Positions 1 through 19,182 of a stretch of 64,000 bases of DNA are shown in pieces. Positions within the stretch are counted from its first letter, which is position 1, and the number at the start of each line of letters is the position of its first letter. The DNA comes from Anaeramoeba flamelloides (lineage: Eukaryota; Metamonada; Anaeramoebidae): positions 3,038,001 to 3,102,000 of the forward strand of contig JANTQA010000015.1 in NCBI GenBank assembly GCA_027625915.1. Reading direction: 5' to 3'. Both the position numbers and the translations under genes were made by a program. The notes under the pieces were generated by a model. That model was not told the origin of the DNA, did not search any database, and saw only the letters and a list, made by a program, of their open reading frames with translations.

Positions 1-1
1 C

Positions 2-571
2 AATGGAATTCCGAAGGATAAGCCTAGTATTGAAAAATTTATGAAAAATTCAAAGTATATCATAAACAAAGACTATTACTCGTTGAATGATATTCTACAT
101 GGTGTATTAAGAAATAACCAAAGTATAAACCAAAAGAAACATGGTAGATCCAATTATTTCGTGTCAAAAAACGATAATAGGGCCCAGTTCGCTTTGGGAC
201 CTGTTGATCCTAGAATTCATTTTTGCTTAATCAATAATTATTGTCGTTCATTTGTTCGGATTTATCGAAAAAAGGGTTTAAACGAATTATTAAATATCAC
301 CACTAAAACCATTTTAGAGAATATAATTACCACAAATGACAAAAATTTAATATTACCAAAATTTTTTAATATGTACAGCCAAGATTTTGGCAACAAAAAC
401 TGGATAATAAAATGGACTTATAAACACCTTAGAAACAAATTACCTCAAAACGGAAATAAAGTAATGACTATCAAATATTCCAAAAAAATTAGAATACCCC
501 AAAAAATACGTTTTGATTTTCAATCTTCTTTAATCAGAAAATTTGGAAAACGGGAAACAATACGAATATAA
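2..571 (+). CDS. DUF547-domain protein, C-terminal part (5' end outside window)
   Basis: The reading frame is open to the left edge of the window, so the true start lies outside; the ATG at 41 is internal. The sequence matches the DUF547 pattern: a YSLNDILHGVLR segment near residue 27, then DPRIHFCLINN, the place of the family's DPRIHFAL..G motif, then a helix-rich stretch and an LPKFFNMYSQDFG segment, as in the family's 'lp.if..y..DFG' block. DUF547 occurs in plant, protist and bacterial proteins of unknown biochemical role, often with coiled-coil or PH/DEP partners, so no reaction can be assigned. The frame ends in TAA at 569-571 after a basic tail. The Cys usually seen after the RIH block (..GakSCP) appears displaced (NNYCRSF). 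The family call is good; the function is unknown. Confidence 0.8.
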   Translation, partial: NGIPKDKPSIEKFMKNSKYIINKDYYSLNDILHGVLRNNQSINQKKHGRSNYFVSKNDNRAQFALGPVDPRIHFCLINNYCRSFVRIYRKKGLNELLNITTKTILENIITTNDKNLILPKFFNMYSQDFGNKNWIIKWTYKHLRNKLPQNGNKVMTIKYSKKIRIPQKIRFDFQSSLIRKFGKRETIRI

Positions 572-1236
572 ATCAATAAATAATGATCACTGTAAAATTA
601 TATTAAAGAATTTTTATAACAGGTATTTACTTTCTCCATTGTTAAAGAAAATGAATTGTTTAATTGCTAGCTTATAAGTGAAAACAATTACACTTGATAA
701 TTTTGATTGATAAAAACAACACAAAAGAAAGTTCTAACCGTTATATTGAAAGTTTATTGAAAATTATTTCTAAATCCAAAATTTTAATTATTGAAATTTT
801 CTATATTTTTGAAACATAAAAAAGGATTAATTGTATATACAAACCCTATTGTTTTAAAAACAATATTTTTATTAATTCAAATAAATAAATAATTTTTCAA
901 ATTTTGTTTTTACTTTTTTAATATTTTTTAATATTTTTACCAGATATACAAAAATATTTACATACGTTTTTGTAATAAAGTATTTACATTAATTTAATTA
1001 TTATGCCTGTTACATTCAATTTGCTAATCAAAAATCTTAATTAGAATTCCATATTTCCTCTTAAATTGTTATTAATCTGGATATTTCAAAAATGATGAAA
1101 ATAACAATAAAAAAAAACAATTTACTGTTTATTGATACTTTATCCTTTGGTTTTCTTTGAGAATTTTTTTTATTATTAGGTGTTTTTTGGAAAATTTTGC
1201 TGAAAGGTTTTTCTCTTGTTGCTACAATCACAATAT

Positions 1237-1277
<41 letters not shown>

Positions 1278-1309
1278 TACACACACACACAAACACACAC
1301 AAATATTAA
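1237..1309. repeat. (CA)n microsatellite
   Basis: Almost uninterrupted AC dinucleotides with two ACAT interruptions near 1273-1282. On the reverse strand it reads as a Cys/Val run, which is an artefact. Confidence 0.95.
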
Positions 1310-1875
1310 TATAAACTCTTTTTCAGTCAAAGGAGCTCACTTTTATTAAAGAAATCGAATACATTTTATGAGTTTAATTTATTATTCTTCTCAAACTAAA
1401 ATTTCAATTTTTTGCATCCAAATCATTTTTTCTCATTTTGTATTTTTGTTATATTTTGTTTGCTTTTTGCTTTTTTTTTTTTTTCATTTGAATTTTCTTT
1501 TTTATTAAATTTTTTTCAAAAAGAAAATTTTTAGAAAAATAAATATTTGAAACCCCAAATTAACAGTAAGAAAAGTTATACATGTATGTTATTTTAAAAT
1601 TCATACATTTACAAGTCAAAATCCTTATTGTTAACAATTTTAATTTCCCAAAAAATTGAGAATTTTGCATGAGACATTCTGATCAAATGTGACCAAAAAT
1701 TTTTTTAACATTTTTTTTTATAATTTATGGTTTGTTCAGGCTTTTCTTTTATGATTATGGACTCTTATACAAAATTTATTATTTCTCATATTTCTAAACA
1801 ATCTAAGTTTAGTTGATTCTTAGAAATAAAGTGAATTTTTCGTTTTTTTGACAGGGCCCTTTGAGTGAAATGGGG
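1310..1875. repeat. Dispersed repeat J, copy 1
   Basis: This stretch matches 57300-57830 over about 550 bases at clearly recognisable but diverged identity. Both start with AAACTCTTTTTCAGT and finish near CCTTTGAGTGAAATGG. No coding capacity is visible. An (AT)n run follows the 3' end here. Confidence 0.75.

Positions 1876-1908
<33 letters not shown>
1876..1908. repeat. (AT)n microsatellite
   Basis: Perfect TA dinucleotide run directly after repeat J. Similar (TA)n runs lie at about 25812-25833, 26986-27006, 27590-27616, 58244-58270 and 62000-62029. Confidence 0.9.
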
Positions 1909-1909
<1 letters not shown>

Positions 1910-2659
1910 CTATAACTCAAAATTTTAACTCACCTGAAAAACGAAATTGAAAAAAAAACATTCATTTCTTATTCAATAAGATAAAATTATTAAAGATGAT
2001 CTATAATTTACTTTTTAATTATTAGAAATATAAATAAAAGTTGGTTTTTTTATTATTATTTAAATTTTTTTTTTAAAAAAATCTTATTTATGTTTAAGTT
2101 TTTTTTGTCTGAATTTTTATTTTAGTTATAAAAACAATTGATATTCAAAAAAAAAAAAAAAAAAAATAACAAGAATAACAAGTTAATTGTTGTTTGGGTT
2201 TAGTAAAATTAAAAGAATTGATTAAAAACTTTGATTTTACTCAACTTGTTTAATTCTGATCAAAATTAGTATACAAAAACACTCACCAATTTCCTACAAT
2301 TTCATTTTGACCTTGTTTTTCAAGCACTAAAAAATTCGCCAATAATAAATGGAGTCAATAAAATTCTTGAATTTTTTTATTCTCAATATTAATAATATTA
2401 AAAATTATATTATTTTCTATTTAGGCTTCAAGATTGTTTTTAATTCTGATATCCAGATTTTGAGATTATTTTTATATTCTGGACAATTCCTCAGAAAAGG
2501 GTCCAAATCTCCAATGATATCTAAATTATTTTTTTAAAATTTTTTCTTAATTTTCAAAATGTTGATTTATTGTTGATCAAAACAAAATAATATCTATTTA
2601 AATATCCAGTTACATTTTTGGGTTTGAAAATTAAAGTAGAATATTTCTATTTTTAATTC

Positions 2660-3140
2660 TCGCCCCCCTAGGTAGCAATTAACTATACTTGGTGACATGG
2701 GTGTTTAATTAGATGGTTTTGAAGATAAATAATTTCTTAATATTTTTTAGAGTGTTGCTGAGAATATTAGAGTGTAGTGGAGTGTTACAGAAAGCCTAGA
2801 ATTTTTTTTTAACTTTCAGAAACCAAAAGAAAACTTAATTATTTTACTTTTGATTCTTAAATTAAAAAAAATTGCTAAAGACACTTTCCCCGAAAAAAAA
2901 GAAGTATAGTAAAGCATTCTTTTGACTCATTTTTAATAAATTTTGGAAAACCTACCAGCATTTTTTTGAGTTTTCTGTTTAATTCTGTGAAGTGATCTAG
3001 GTTTTGTTTAATTTGAGAAATAAAAAGAAAATTTATCAAAATTTTCTTTTTATTCTTCAAATTAAAAAAAACCTAACGAAAAACCATCAATTTTTACATA
3101 AACATAAAATTCAAAAAAAACTAACTACATATCTAACTAG
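2660..3140. repeat. Modular hairpin array G, copy 1
   Basis: A patch of short palindromes built from the same blocks as arrays at about 27860-28130, 32080-32830, 41690-41962 and 42660-43025. Blocks seen here: GGTTTTGTTTAATTTGAGAA near 3000 paired with a TTCAAATTAAAAAAAACC arm near 3056-3073, and a TTTGAGTTTTCTGTTTA block near 2965. GAGTGT-rich linkers precede it at 2750-2790. Copy 1 is the most decayed. Confidence 0.65.
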
Positions 3141-3659
3141 AGCTATTTTCTAGTTATTTGATTTAGTATTTATCAAACCCAATTTCTAATTCTTTTGAGT
3201 TATATTATTGTCAGGAAATATTTTTCAAATCACTGATATCTGAGTTGAAGAATATTGAATTAATTCATCAAAATCATAAATTTTTAATTTTTGAATTTTT
3301 TAAAATCTACTTTTATATATTTTTATTCTGGTTGAGTCACTTTTTGCTTCAGTTTTATAAATAAGTATTGGTGAGTGTGTGTTGATTAGTAAAAATTTTA
3401 TGATTTATACATTTACAAACACTCCAAATGAATTGAAATCTTTTTGTGTCAGATCAAATATTTATAATCCATATGGAAGTTGATTAAGTATCCCAACTTT
3501 AAAAATTAGAATTTTTACCCCTCCCAAAAAAAATTTTTTAAAAAAGTTTAATATGGATTAACTTTTTGAAATATTTATTAACTTTATTCACGACTAAATT
3601 TTAAATGTTTTTTTTTCTCAAACCAAATACCAAAATATAAAATTTCATTTCAATTTAGA

Positions 3660-4345
3660 AGTTTTTTTATTTTTTTCCATTATTTTTATTTATCCAAAAC
3701 CTTTTATTATTTTTTATATTTTTTGTACTTGAAAATTTTTTTCTATTAATAATCCTTTCATAATTAAAATCAGATAATTCGTCAAGTATTTGAATATCTA
3801 TTGCTAATGAATCCTTTTTTTCGAAAGAGAAAATTAGAAATAAATCCAAATAATTAAGGAGATAATAGATCTTCCTGATACAACACCGATTCCTTCTTTT
3901 AAATAATATGCAAGTAGATATTTTACAATAATTTCATTTTTAATAAATTTTTTAATTGAATAATAAATCAATAAATGATGTATAGAGTCAAACCATTTTT
4001 GAATATCTATTGTAACAATATAAATATCTCCATTTTTGAATTCATTTTTTATTTTTTTTATTTATTTAATTGAATAAATTTAGAACGGAAATCTCTGGTA
4101 TCTAATTTTTTTAAAAATCTAGATTGGTTTTTTGAAACTAAATCCCAAGAATCTAGAATTTTTAATAACTTTCAGAAAAAAACCTCAGTATATTTAGTTT
4201 ATTGAGATTGGTAGATCGTTTAATTGGACTCAAGGCTTGAAACATGAACCCACATTTTTTTTAAGTCTTGTTGATTAAGCAAATTTGAAACTCGAAGGTT
4301 TTAACCTTTACAAAAAAAAATCCTAGACTTTCAGCTTTGTGATTC
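3660..4345 (-). mobile_element. LINE (non-LTR retrotransposon) reverse-transcriptase fragment
   Basis: On the reverse strand, reading from about 4345 down to 3660, broken frames give classic LINE RT blocks. First comes SPIKRSTNLNKL (the 'rPIt.ls...k' block). Next is a stretch with NQSRFLKKLDTRDFRS ('nQ.GF...rst'). Then YIVTIDIQKWFDSIHH, the catalytic A block with its Asp, and EGIGVVSGRSIISLI, in the place of 'GipQGspLSPll'. The YADD block is absent. Several stops and frameshifts separate the pieces, so this is a dead, truncated copy. It probably belongs to the LINE family also seen at 41575-42640, but the overlap is too small to be sure. Confidence 0.7.
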
Positions 4346-4666
4346 AAAATATAATCAATGAAGCTCAAGGATAAACGAGTAGGAAAATATGAAATTTTCA
4401 ACAAACAACCTAATTCTACCGTTTCTTTATTCAGATTTTACAAATTTTTTTTAAAAAAAGATGTTTCCACTTATCTAAATATTTTCAAATCAGAATAAAC
4501 AATTATCTTTATATAAACCACTTTTCAAATTGTGCGATTTTGAGAATTTAGAAGAACTTAAAAAAAATAACTTGGATTTTTGAGTAATTGCCAAAATAAT
4601 ATTTTTCATTTTTAGATTTTTTTTGTAAACACATTTTCACTTTTCTTTCAAAAAAAATCAGTGTCT

Positions 4667-13291
<8,625 letters not shown>

Positions 13292-13671
13292 TATTTTTTT
13301 TATTTCTTATATTAATCCTAATTTTTATTTTTTTTATATTTTTTTTCATCTTTTTAGAAGATATTTTTGAAATGAATCATTTGAATTTTAATTAACTTTT
13401 ATTATTTACCTTTTTTATTTTTTTTTTTTTAATTTTCTCCTAATTTTTTTCTTTGTTTTTTTCATTTCAAGTTTTAATAGTTGTTCATTTACATTAACAT
13501 AATAAAATAAAATAATCATTTAAAGCTTTTTTTTTTTTTGAAAATCTTAATTTTTTTGAAAAAAAAGAAAATCATTTTAAGCATCTGTTTGCTATCTCAA
13601 ATGATGATTTCATCATTTTGATTTTATTTTTCGGATTTTCTGAATTAATTGTTGATATTGAGAAATATCTA

Positions 13672-14259
13672 AGGTATTTCCAAAAAAGTGGTAATTTTTT
13701 TTTTTACATTTCATAAAAAATAATCTTTTGTTAGTCGAAGGTATTTGCGAATTGACATCACTAAATTAGGTTTAATATTAATATCGATTGAATAAATGGC
13801 TATGGTTTTTATTTCAAAGATATGATTCATTGAAATATTTTCAAAAAATTTCTAAAAAAATAGCACTTTTTTTGGTGAAAACAATGGACGACCATTTTTA
13901 ATAAAAAAATTGAAATGTGGAAAGGGTATAAATAATTTTATAAACATTAAAATGTAATTATATACTTTCAATTCTATTTAAAAATTTGTTGAGATTAAAA
14001 AAGTTATGAAAAGGGATTTTTTCAATCAAAAGGAAAATAATAAACACCAATTTTCACACATAAAAAATATCGGATAAAATCAAGATCAGAAAATTTAATA
14101 TCTTTTATTTATGTAATACGATACTAAGAAACAAATTGAATTATTACGACGAATCTATAAATGGTTGTTAATGATTTTGAATGTTTAAATACTTTTTTGA
14201 AGATTGAGTTTAAAAGATATATTTTAAAATAAAATTGCCACACTTTATTGGAAATTGCT
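13672..14259. mobile_element. Mariner-like non-autonomous element K, copy 2
   Basis: The terminal inverted repeats are AGGTATTTCCAAAAAAGTGG at the left and CCACACTTTATTGGAAATTGCT at the right end, here diverged. The left end follows TA. The interior is the reverse complement of element K1 (27007-27588), with GTTATGAAAAGGGATTTT matching the K1 segment near 27240-27265. There is no open frame; about 588 bp. Confidence 0.75.
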
Positions 14260-15033
14260 TTTTAGATGAAATATTCTGTATAAAATCAGAAAAATAAATT
14301 ATTTTGGACTAAATATTTTCTTTCGATAAAAAAACTCCGATTTTAATTCCAACTGAAACCTTAACTGAGATTTTTTTTTTTGAAGTATTTTTTTAATTTT
14401 TCATTTTAAATCAAAATAAAATTCCCTTTAAATAAGTACATTTAGAAGTTTTGAATTTAAATCAAAAATATTTTGAATTCTTTGAAAGTTGGGTATGGTA
14501 AAACTTATATTGTAAAAAAATTATTTAAATTTCTTTCTGATCTTTGTAAAATAAAATAAAAAAAAATCAGAAATTTGAAGTGATATTAGTAAAAAATACA
14601 AACAAGAATTTTGGTGATGATGTAAATCAAATTATAAAAGCCTTATTTGATTGTTAGTTATCAAAAGTTCAAAACAGAGTTTATTGTTGATACAAAAAGA
14701 ACCAAAAATTCAGAATTTTTATATAAAAGTTTCAACACTCCTGAGTTATTTGTAAAAAAGAATTAAATAAGAAAAAGAAGTAAAATAAAATTCTCAAAAA
14801 GTCTGCCTGATAAATAATACAATTAAGTTATTCTTTAGAGTTTTTTTTTCAAGGAATTTTTAAAATAATTGAATAAATCTTGAAAAAAGAAAAAGAAGAA
14901 CCATCAAACCTTTTCTTTGGTTGTATAAAGAAAAATTGAATAAGAACACAAATAAAGTATATAAAAAAATTAATTATGTATTTTCTAGAAAAAATCAAGT
15001 AAAATTAATAACCATTAAGAGGTTACACCATAT

Positions 15034-15409
15034 CACAAGAGTAAAGTTGAATGTTGTAAAAAATTGAGTTGTTCCAATTTTTGGGATAAATAAAGAGTTC
15101 CATGCATTTATCCAAATTTCGCTAATAGTAAATATAATTTATGATTATCTTTATAGATTAATAATAATTTTAATCAAAAAATCGTTTGATGAACACCAAT
15201 CTTTTAATTTTTTTAAAAAAAAATAATTTTTCAAACAAAATTTTAGTGTTCACCAAACGATTTTAAATTGAAAATCCATTCAAGCTTAAAAATCAAAACT
15301 GATGTTTAGTTTACTATTATCAAAATTTGGATAAATGCATGTAACTCTTTATTTATCCCAAAAATTGGAAAAACTCTATTTTTTACAACATTCCATATTT
15401 ACACTTGTG
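15034..15409. mobile_element. Foldback element C, copy 1
   Basis: Left and right arms of about 170 bp mirror each other around a ~30 bp A/T-rich loop near 15210-15235. Ends: CACAAGAGTAAAGTTGAATG and the mirrored CATTCCATATTTACACTTGTG. Sub-blocks GATAAATAAAGAGTTCCATG, TTATCCAAATTTCG and ATCGTTTGATGAACACCAAT occur in both orientations. Further copies are at 34714-35084 and, as a half copy, 62431-62610. Confidence 0.8.
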
Positions 15410-15424
15410 TATGTTAAAAAAAGT

Positions 15425-15815
15425 GATTACTTCATATTTTCAGCTTTTTTATAAAAATTGGTCATTTTCACAAAAATTATAAAACATTTTTGACAAAACT
15501 GACAGAAAAGATTTTTTGTTAATGCACTTGTAGTTTCTTTGAGCAAAAGTTTACCTTTAATGATTGTAAAAAAAATTTTGAGGAAGAAACAGAAATTCAA
15601 AAATCAAAAATAATTTTTAGAACTAAGAAAAAAAAAAAAAAACCCAAAAAATTTTATACTTTCATTAAAATATTTTTTTTGCTCTTAGAAATTTCAGATT
15701 TTTTGAAAAGAAACCTGTACCCTGTGGATACATTGGAAAAGTTTTATAGTTTTTGTAAAAATGACAAATTTAGTATACAAACTTAAAATATTAAGACATC
15801 ACTTTTTATACAGAT
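15425..15815. mobile_element. Foldback element B, copy 2
   Basis: The right half is close to B1: AAAAGAAACCTGTACCCTGT, then AATGACAAATTTAGTATA and AATATTAAGACATCACTTTT. The left half is more diverged (TGGTCATTTTCACAAAAATT). It sits only a few bases after foldback C1. Confidence 0.65.
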
Positions 15816-16672
15816 TAAGAAAAATTTAACAGATTTTAATAAAAATTGTAATTAGGAAAGATTAAAAGTGATTTTAATTTAGACCTAAAATCATTTTATG
15901 AACCAAAACGCATATTTAAGTATAATGGATCAATAAATATAACTTAACATTAGCTTGTTTATTGTATAAATTTCTTTCAATATTAATCATCAACATCTAA
16001 TATATATTATCAATTATTCTACTAAAAGTATAGTTGGTTTCAAAAATTCACAATCAAATTTCAAACTCAAAAATTAATATTTATTATTTTTGAAACTTTC
16101 TATATTTAATTCAAAAAACAGTTAAAAAAAGTTTCATTAGATTTCAGCACATGAAAAAAATAAATTCTGAAAATAAAAGTTAGTCAAAAATACATATTGT
16201 ATTTCAGTTATACGTCTTTTATAAATTATTTTTTCAAAGTTATGATAATTTTATGTAATTAAGAAAAGATAGTTATTAACTCATTAAGAATTTAATACCA
16301 CCTTTTTCAACATTAACAACATTTGAAAAAAACACCTATTTTCGGTGTACTTTTTTATTGAAATAAGTGAGTACGAACTAACTTTATATTGAACATTAAG
16401 TAAGAAAAAATAATAAAAGTTAAAAAAAAATAGAGATAAAAACAGGGAATATATATATAAATTCAAACAGGATTAAAAATAAAATGATAAAAAATCTTTC
16501 AAAAAAAGAAAAAAAATCCTTTTTTCAATTTAATTTAGCAATATTTTTTGAAAGAAATATTTTTTGCTATTTTAAAATTGACAAATATGTTTCTTTTTAG
16601 ACTATTAAAATAATTGATTAAAATAATCTCTCCACAAAGTCAAATCAAAATTTCAACATTTTAAAATTAAAC

Positions 16673-16759
16673 ATGAAAAAAATATTATTGAAATTTTCAT
16701 TTTTTTTTGCATTCCTATTAATATCTATTACAGTTGTAAACATTTTGCCAAATTCTGAG
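16673..16759 (+). CDS. Possible first exon encoding a signal peptide (gene fragment)
   Basis: ATG at 16673 opens 29 codons: MKKILLKFSFFFAFLLISIT followed by VVNILPNSE, a textbook signal peptide with two Lys, a hydrophobic core and a polar end. It stops at GAG|GTATAATA, a usable donor. The first in-phase continuation seen is after TTCTTGAAG at about 17048, giving VTQLYEQKKKTIKNIGY and then a stop, a total of only 46 residues. Either a tiny secreted protein or the 5' remnant of a gene whose body was lost; repeat E begins about 280 bp downstream. No homologue is recognised, and chance in AT-rich DNA is possible because Phe/Leu/Ile codons are favoured. Confidence 0.3.
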
Positions 16760-17329
16760 GTATAATATAGTATTTTGTGTTACTGTATTTCAATAATACA
16801 AATGTGAGAGATTTTTTTTTTCAAAAAATTTTAAATTTATGTGGTATTTGATAGATCTTAATAAAATAATATAAGTTTTAATCCCTTTAATTGTATCTAT
16901 TCAATGTTATTTTTTTAAATTGGAATCCCAAAAATATTTTTGAAATAATAATTTTTGTTAGAAAAGATCAAGTATTGTTATTGAATTAGCATGTACACTT
17001 AACAAATTAGATTTAAATTAAAAACTATGTTACTTTTTTTCTTGAAGGTAACCCAATTATACGAACAAAAGAAAAAAACAATAAAAAATATAGGATATTG
17101 ATTTCTTAAAGTTCTGTTATCAAAAAAAATTCTCTAAAAATGAAAGATTAAATGTAAATTTTTCTATAAAAATTTGAGTTTATTTGGAGATAATTTTTCA
17201 TCTTAAAAAATCAAAAAAATCCTGAAAAAATAGAAAGAATAAACACAAAATATTTAATAAATAAAATTCGCAATTTAGTATTTTCAGAAAAAAATCAAGC
17301 ATTTTCGCATTAAAATTTAATTTAATTTG

Positions 17330-17900
17330 ATATCTAGGAACGATAAAAAAAATAAAGAAATGAAATTAATACTGGACCAGATTTTTGATTGTTAATTCGA
17401 TGAAAAAAGTCATGTAATTACTTTTTATAACCAAATCCTATTGATAAATAACCAAATATTGTTTAAAACTAGTAACAACCATACTTAAAGTTCATTAAAG
17501 TGGAGTTTCTATTGAATACTCGAGTAATTGTTTGATAGCTAAAGTAAATCAACTTTATTTGAAAAAAACAAATTCAGTTTTAAAGAGGTTTGTTATGAAT
17601 TAGGAAAATGATATTATTTATTCTTGTTTTTTTTTTGATTGGTTGAATGGTGTTATGGACAAAGTGTCATTTCATTAATCATCATTCTTATAAGTGGTGA
17701 GTTATATTGATAAAAGTTTGATTCCTATAAAAATATTAGAAATTACAGTGTAATTACCGAACAATTTCCCTAATATTAACAATTAAAAATCTTGTCAGGG
17801 ATAATTTTTATGTAGGGTATTTTTTTTCCTGCTATATTATTTTTTTCTAGATGATAGTTTGAATTATTTCAATAATAAAAAACAAAAGTATGGGATCTAT
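17330..17900. repeat. Dispersed repeat E, partial copy 1
   Basis: Shares with 35900-36960 and 59190-60240 the order AAAGTTCATTAAAGTGG..., ATCAACTTT..., a gap, TGAATGG/TGAATATTATTTTG..., GAGTCATCATTCT/TCATCATTCTTATAAG, GGTGAGTTATA, then CTAATATTMACAATTAAAAA, TCTTGTCAGGGAT. It lacks the 3' half present in the other two copies. Confidence 0.6.
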
Positions 17901-18203
17901 TTGAAATTAGGTTTTTGTGCACTAAACATAGTTATTTTTGGCTCCAGTATATTTCAGTCTTTTTTATTTTTTTTTAACACTTGTGTTCTGAAAGTTTTTT
18001 CAAGAATTTGGAATTGAAGATCACCTTTCCAATCATCCATAAAATAGACTCAAATTATAAAAATGAAGTCAAATAAAGAACATTTTTCTTCTCTGGAAAC
18101 ATCTTATTTGAGAGGTTATACAACCCTAAAAATTATAATTTGAGAATTTTTACTCAATTTTATTTCAATTTTTCATTTTCTCAAGTTTTCAAAATATTAA
18201 TTG

Positions 18204-18766
18204 ATGGAGATTGAACCAAACCCAAAAGTGTCAACCACAGAACTAAAAGGATCAAAATTAAAGATCAAAGATCAAGACAAAGATAATTTGATAATTCTTC
18301 AACGAAGAAGAAACAAAAAATACCCTTTTGATCAAAGAAACAATCAAGAAAAAGGAACAGAAAGAAGAAAAAGAGACTTACAGACAAACAACATAAAAGC
18401 ACATTCAATTGAATTAGTTTGGATACCAGAAAGCTATAACTTGTCGATCGATTTTTCTCAAAAACTCAAAGACAAAGGTTACAGTCTTGTTAGAATAAAA
18501 CAAGCTGATCCAAATAATATTCAGCTCAACAAAATGATTAATAAACAGAAACACAACATTCTCTTAATTTCTTTGGATCAGCTCCAAAAAGAACACTTCA
18601 CACAAGAAATCATTTCTTGTAAAAAAGAAGACTTATCAATAGTTGTTATCTTTGAGAAGAAATTAGGCAAATCAACTGCCATAGAGACATTAAAAAACTC
18701 AAGAGTCAAAAAATATGTCAAAATGAAAGCTGCCTATTCTTTTCACATGACTACAAATATATATGA
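18204..18766 (+). pseudogene. 5' part of a host gene split by a DNA transposon (alpha/beta-repeat, PARP-like protein)
   Basis: ATG at 18204 begins MEIEPNPKVSTTELKGSK, a charged low-complexity N-terminus. An alternating beta/alpha stretch follows, from HSIELVWIPESYNLSIDFSQ through HNILLISLDQLQKEHF and DLSIVVIFEKK to KYVKMKAAYSFHMTTN. The layout resembles a receiver-like or other Rossmannoid fold, but no catalytic Asp pattern can be named. After about 18766 the frame runs into the transposon end and stops at 18836. The remainder of the gene resumes past 24060 in a frame with no ATG for over 350 bases, so the two parts are read here as one interrupted gene. Both pieces happen to be in the same frame number. 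Exact join and target duplication are not resolved. Confidence 0.6.
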
Positions 18767-19182
18767 AATCATTGAAATTTCATTTAAATTTCATATAATT
18801 TCATTTTTTTTTTTTTTGGAAATAAATTTCGTTTAATATTCATTAAAATTTCAATTGAATTTCCTTTGATGAAATATGACAAAAAATACAAGAATTTTTT
18901 CTTAAAAATTCCATAAAATTTCAACATAATTTCAAGTATATAAATTCAAATGAAAAATGTATGAAAATTTATGTACAAGAAAAATATAAATATAATTACA
19001 AGTTTTTTTAAACAAATTTTTAATAAAATATTAGAAAAAAATAATAAAAAAAATAGAGCTCAAAATGAATTTTAAATATGTGTTTATATTAAATTAAATC
19101 TATAAAAATTTGAAAGCTGAATATAAAAAAAAACGGAGAAAAGATATAAGTTTTATTTTATTTTGTAAGATTATTTGATTTT

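Larger units (their letters stand above)
572..4666. other. Intergenic stretch of repeats upstream of the formin gene
   Basis: No host gene is visible. It holds a (CA)n microsatellite, a copy of dispersed repeat J (1310-1875), an (AT)n run, a modular hairpin array (about 2660-3140) and a reverse-strand LINE reverse-transcriptase fragment (about 3660-4345). The rest is featureless AT-rich sequence. The short open frames here are low-complexity or lie in repeats. Confidence 0.7.
13292..18203. other. Intergenic repeat region between formin and the split PARP-like gene
   Basis: Holds element K2 (13672-14259), foldback C1 (15034-15409), foldback B2 (15425-15815), a possible signal-peptide exon (16673-16759) and a partial copy of repeat E (about 17330-17900). 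The first bases are T-rich, consistent with a 3' UTR of the formin. Nothing recognisable is seen in 14260-15030 or 15816-16660. Confidence 0.7.

Noticed and set aside
1061-1330. Reverse frame of Cys/Val repeats
   Set aside because: Translation of the (CA)n microsatellite; no other coding sign.
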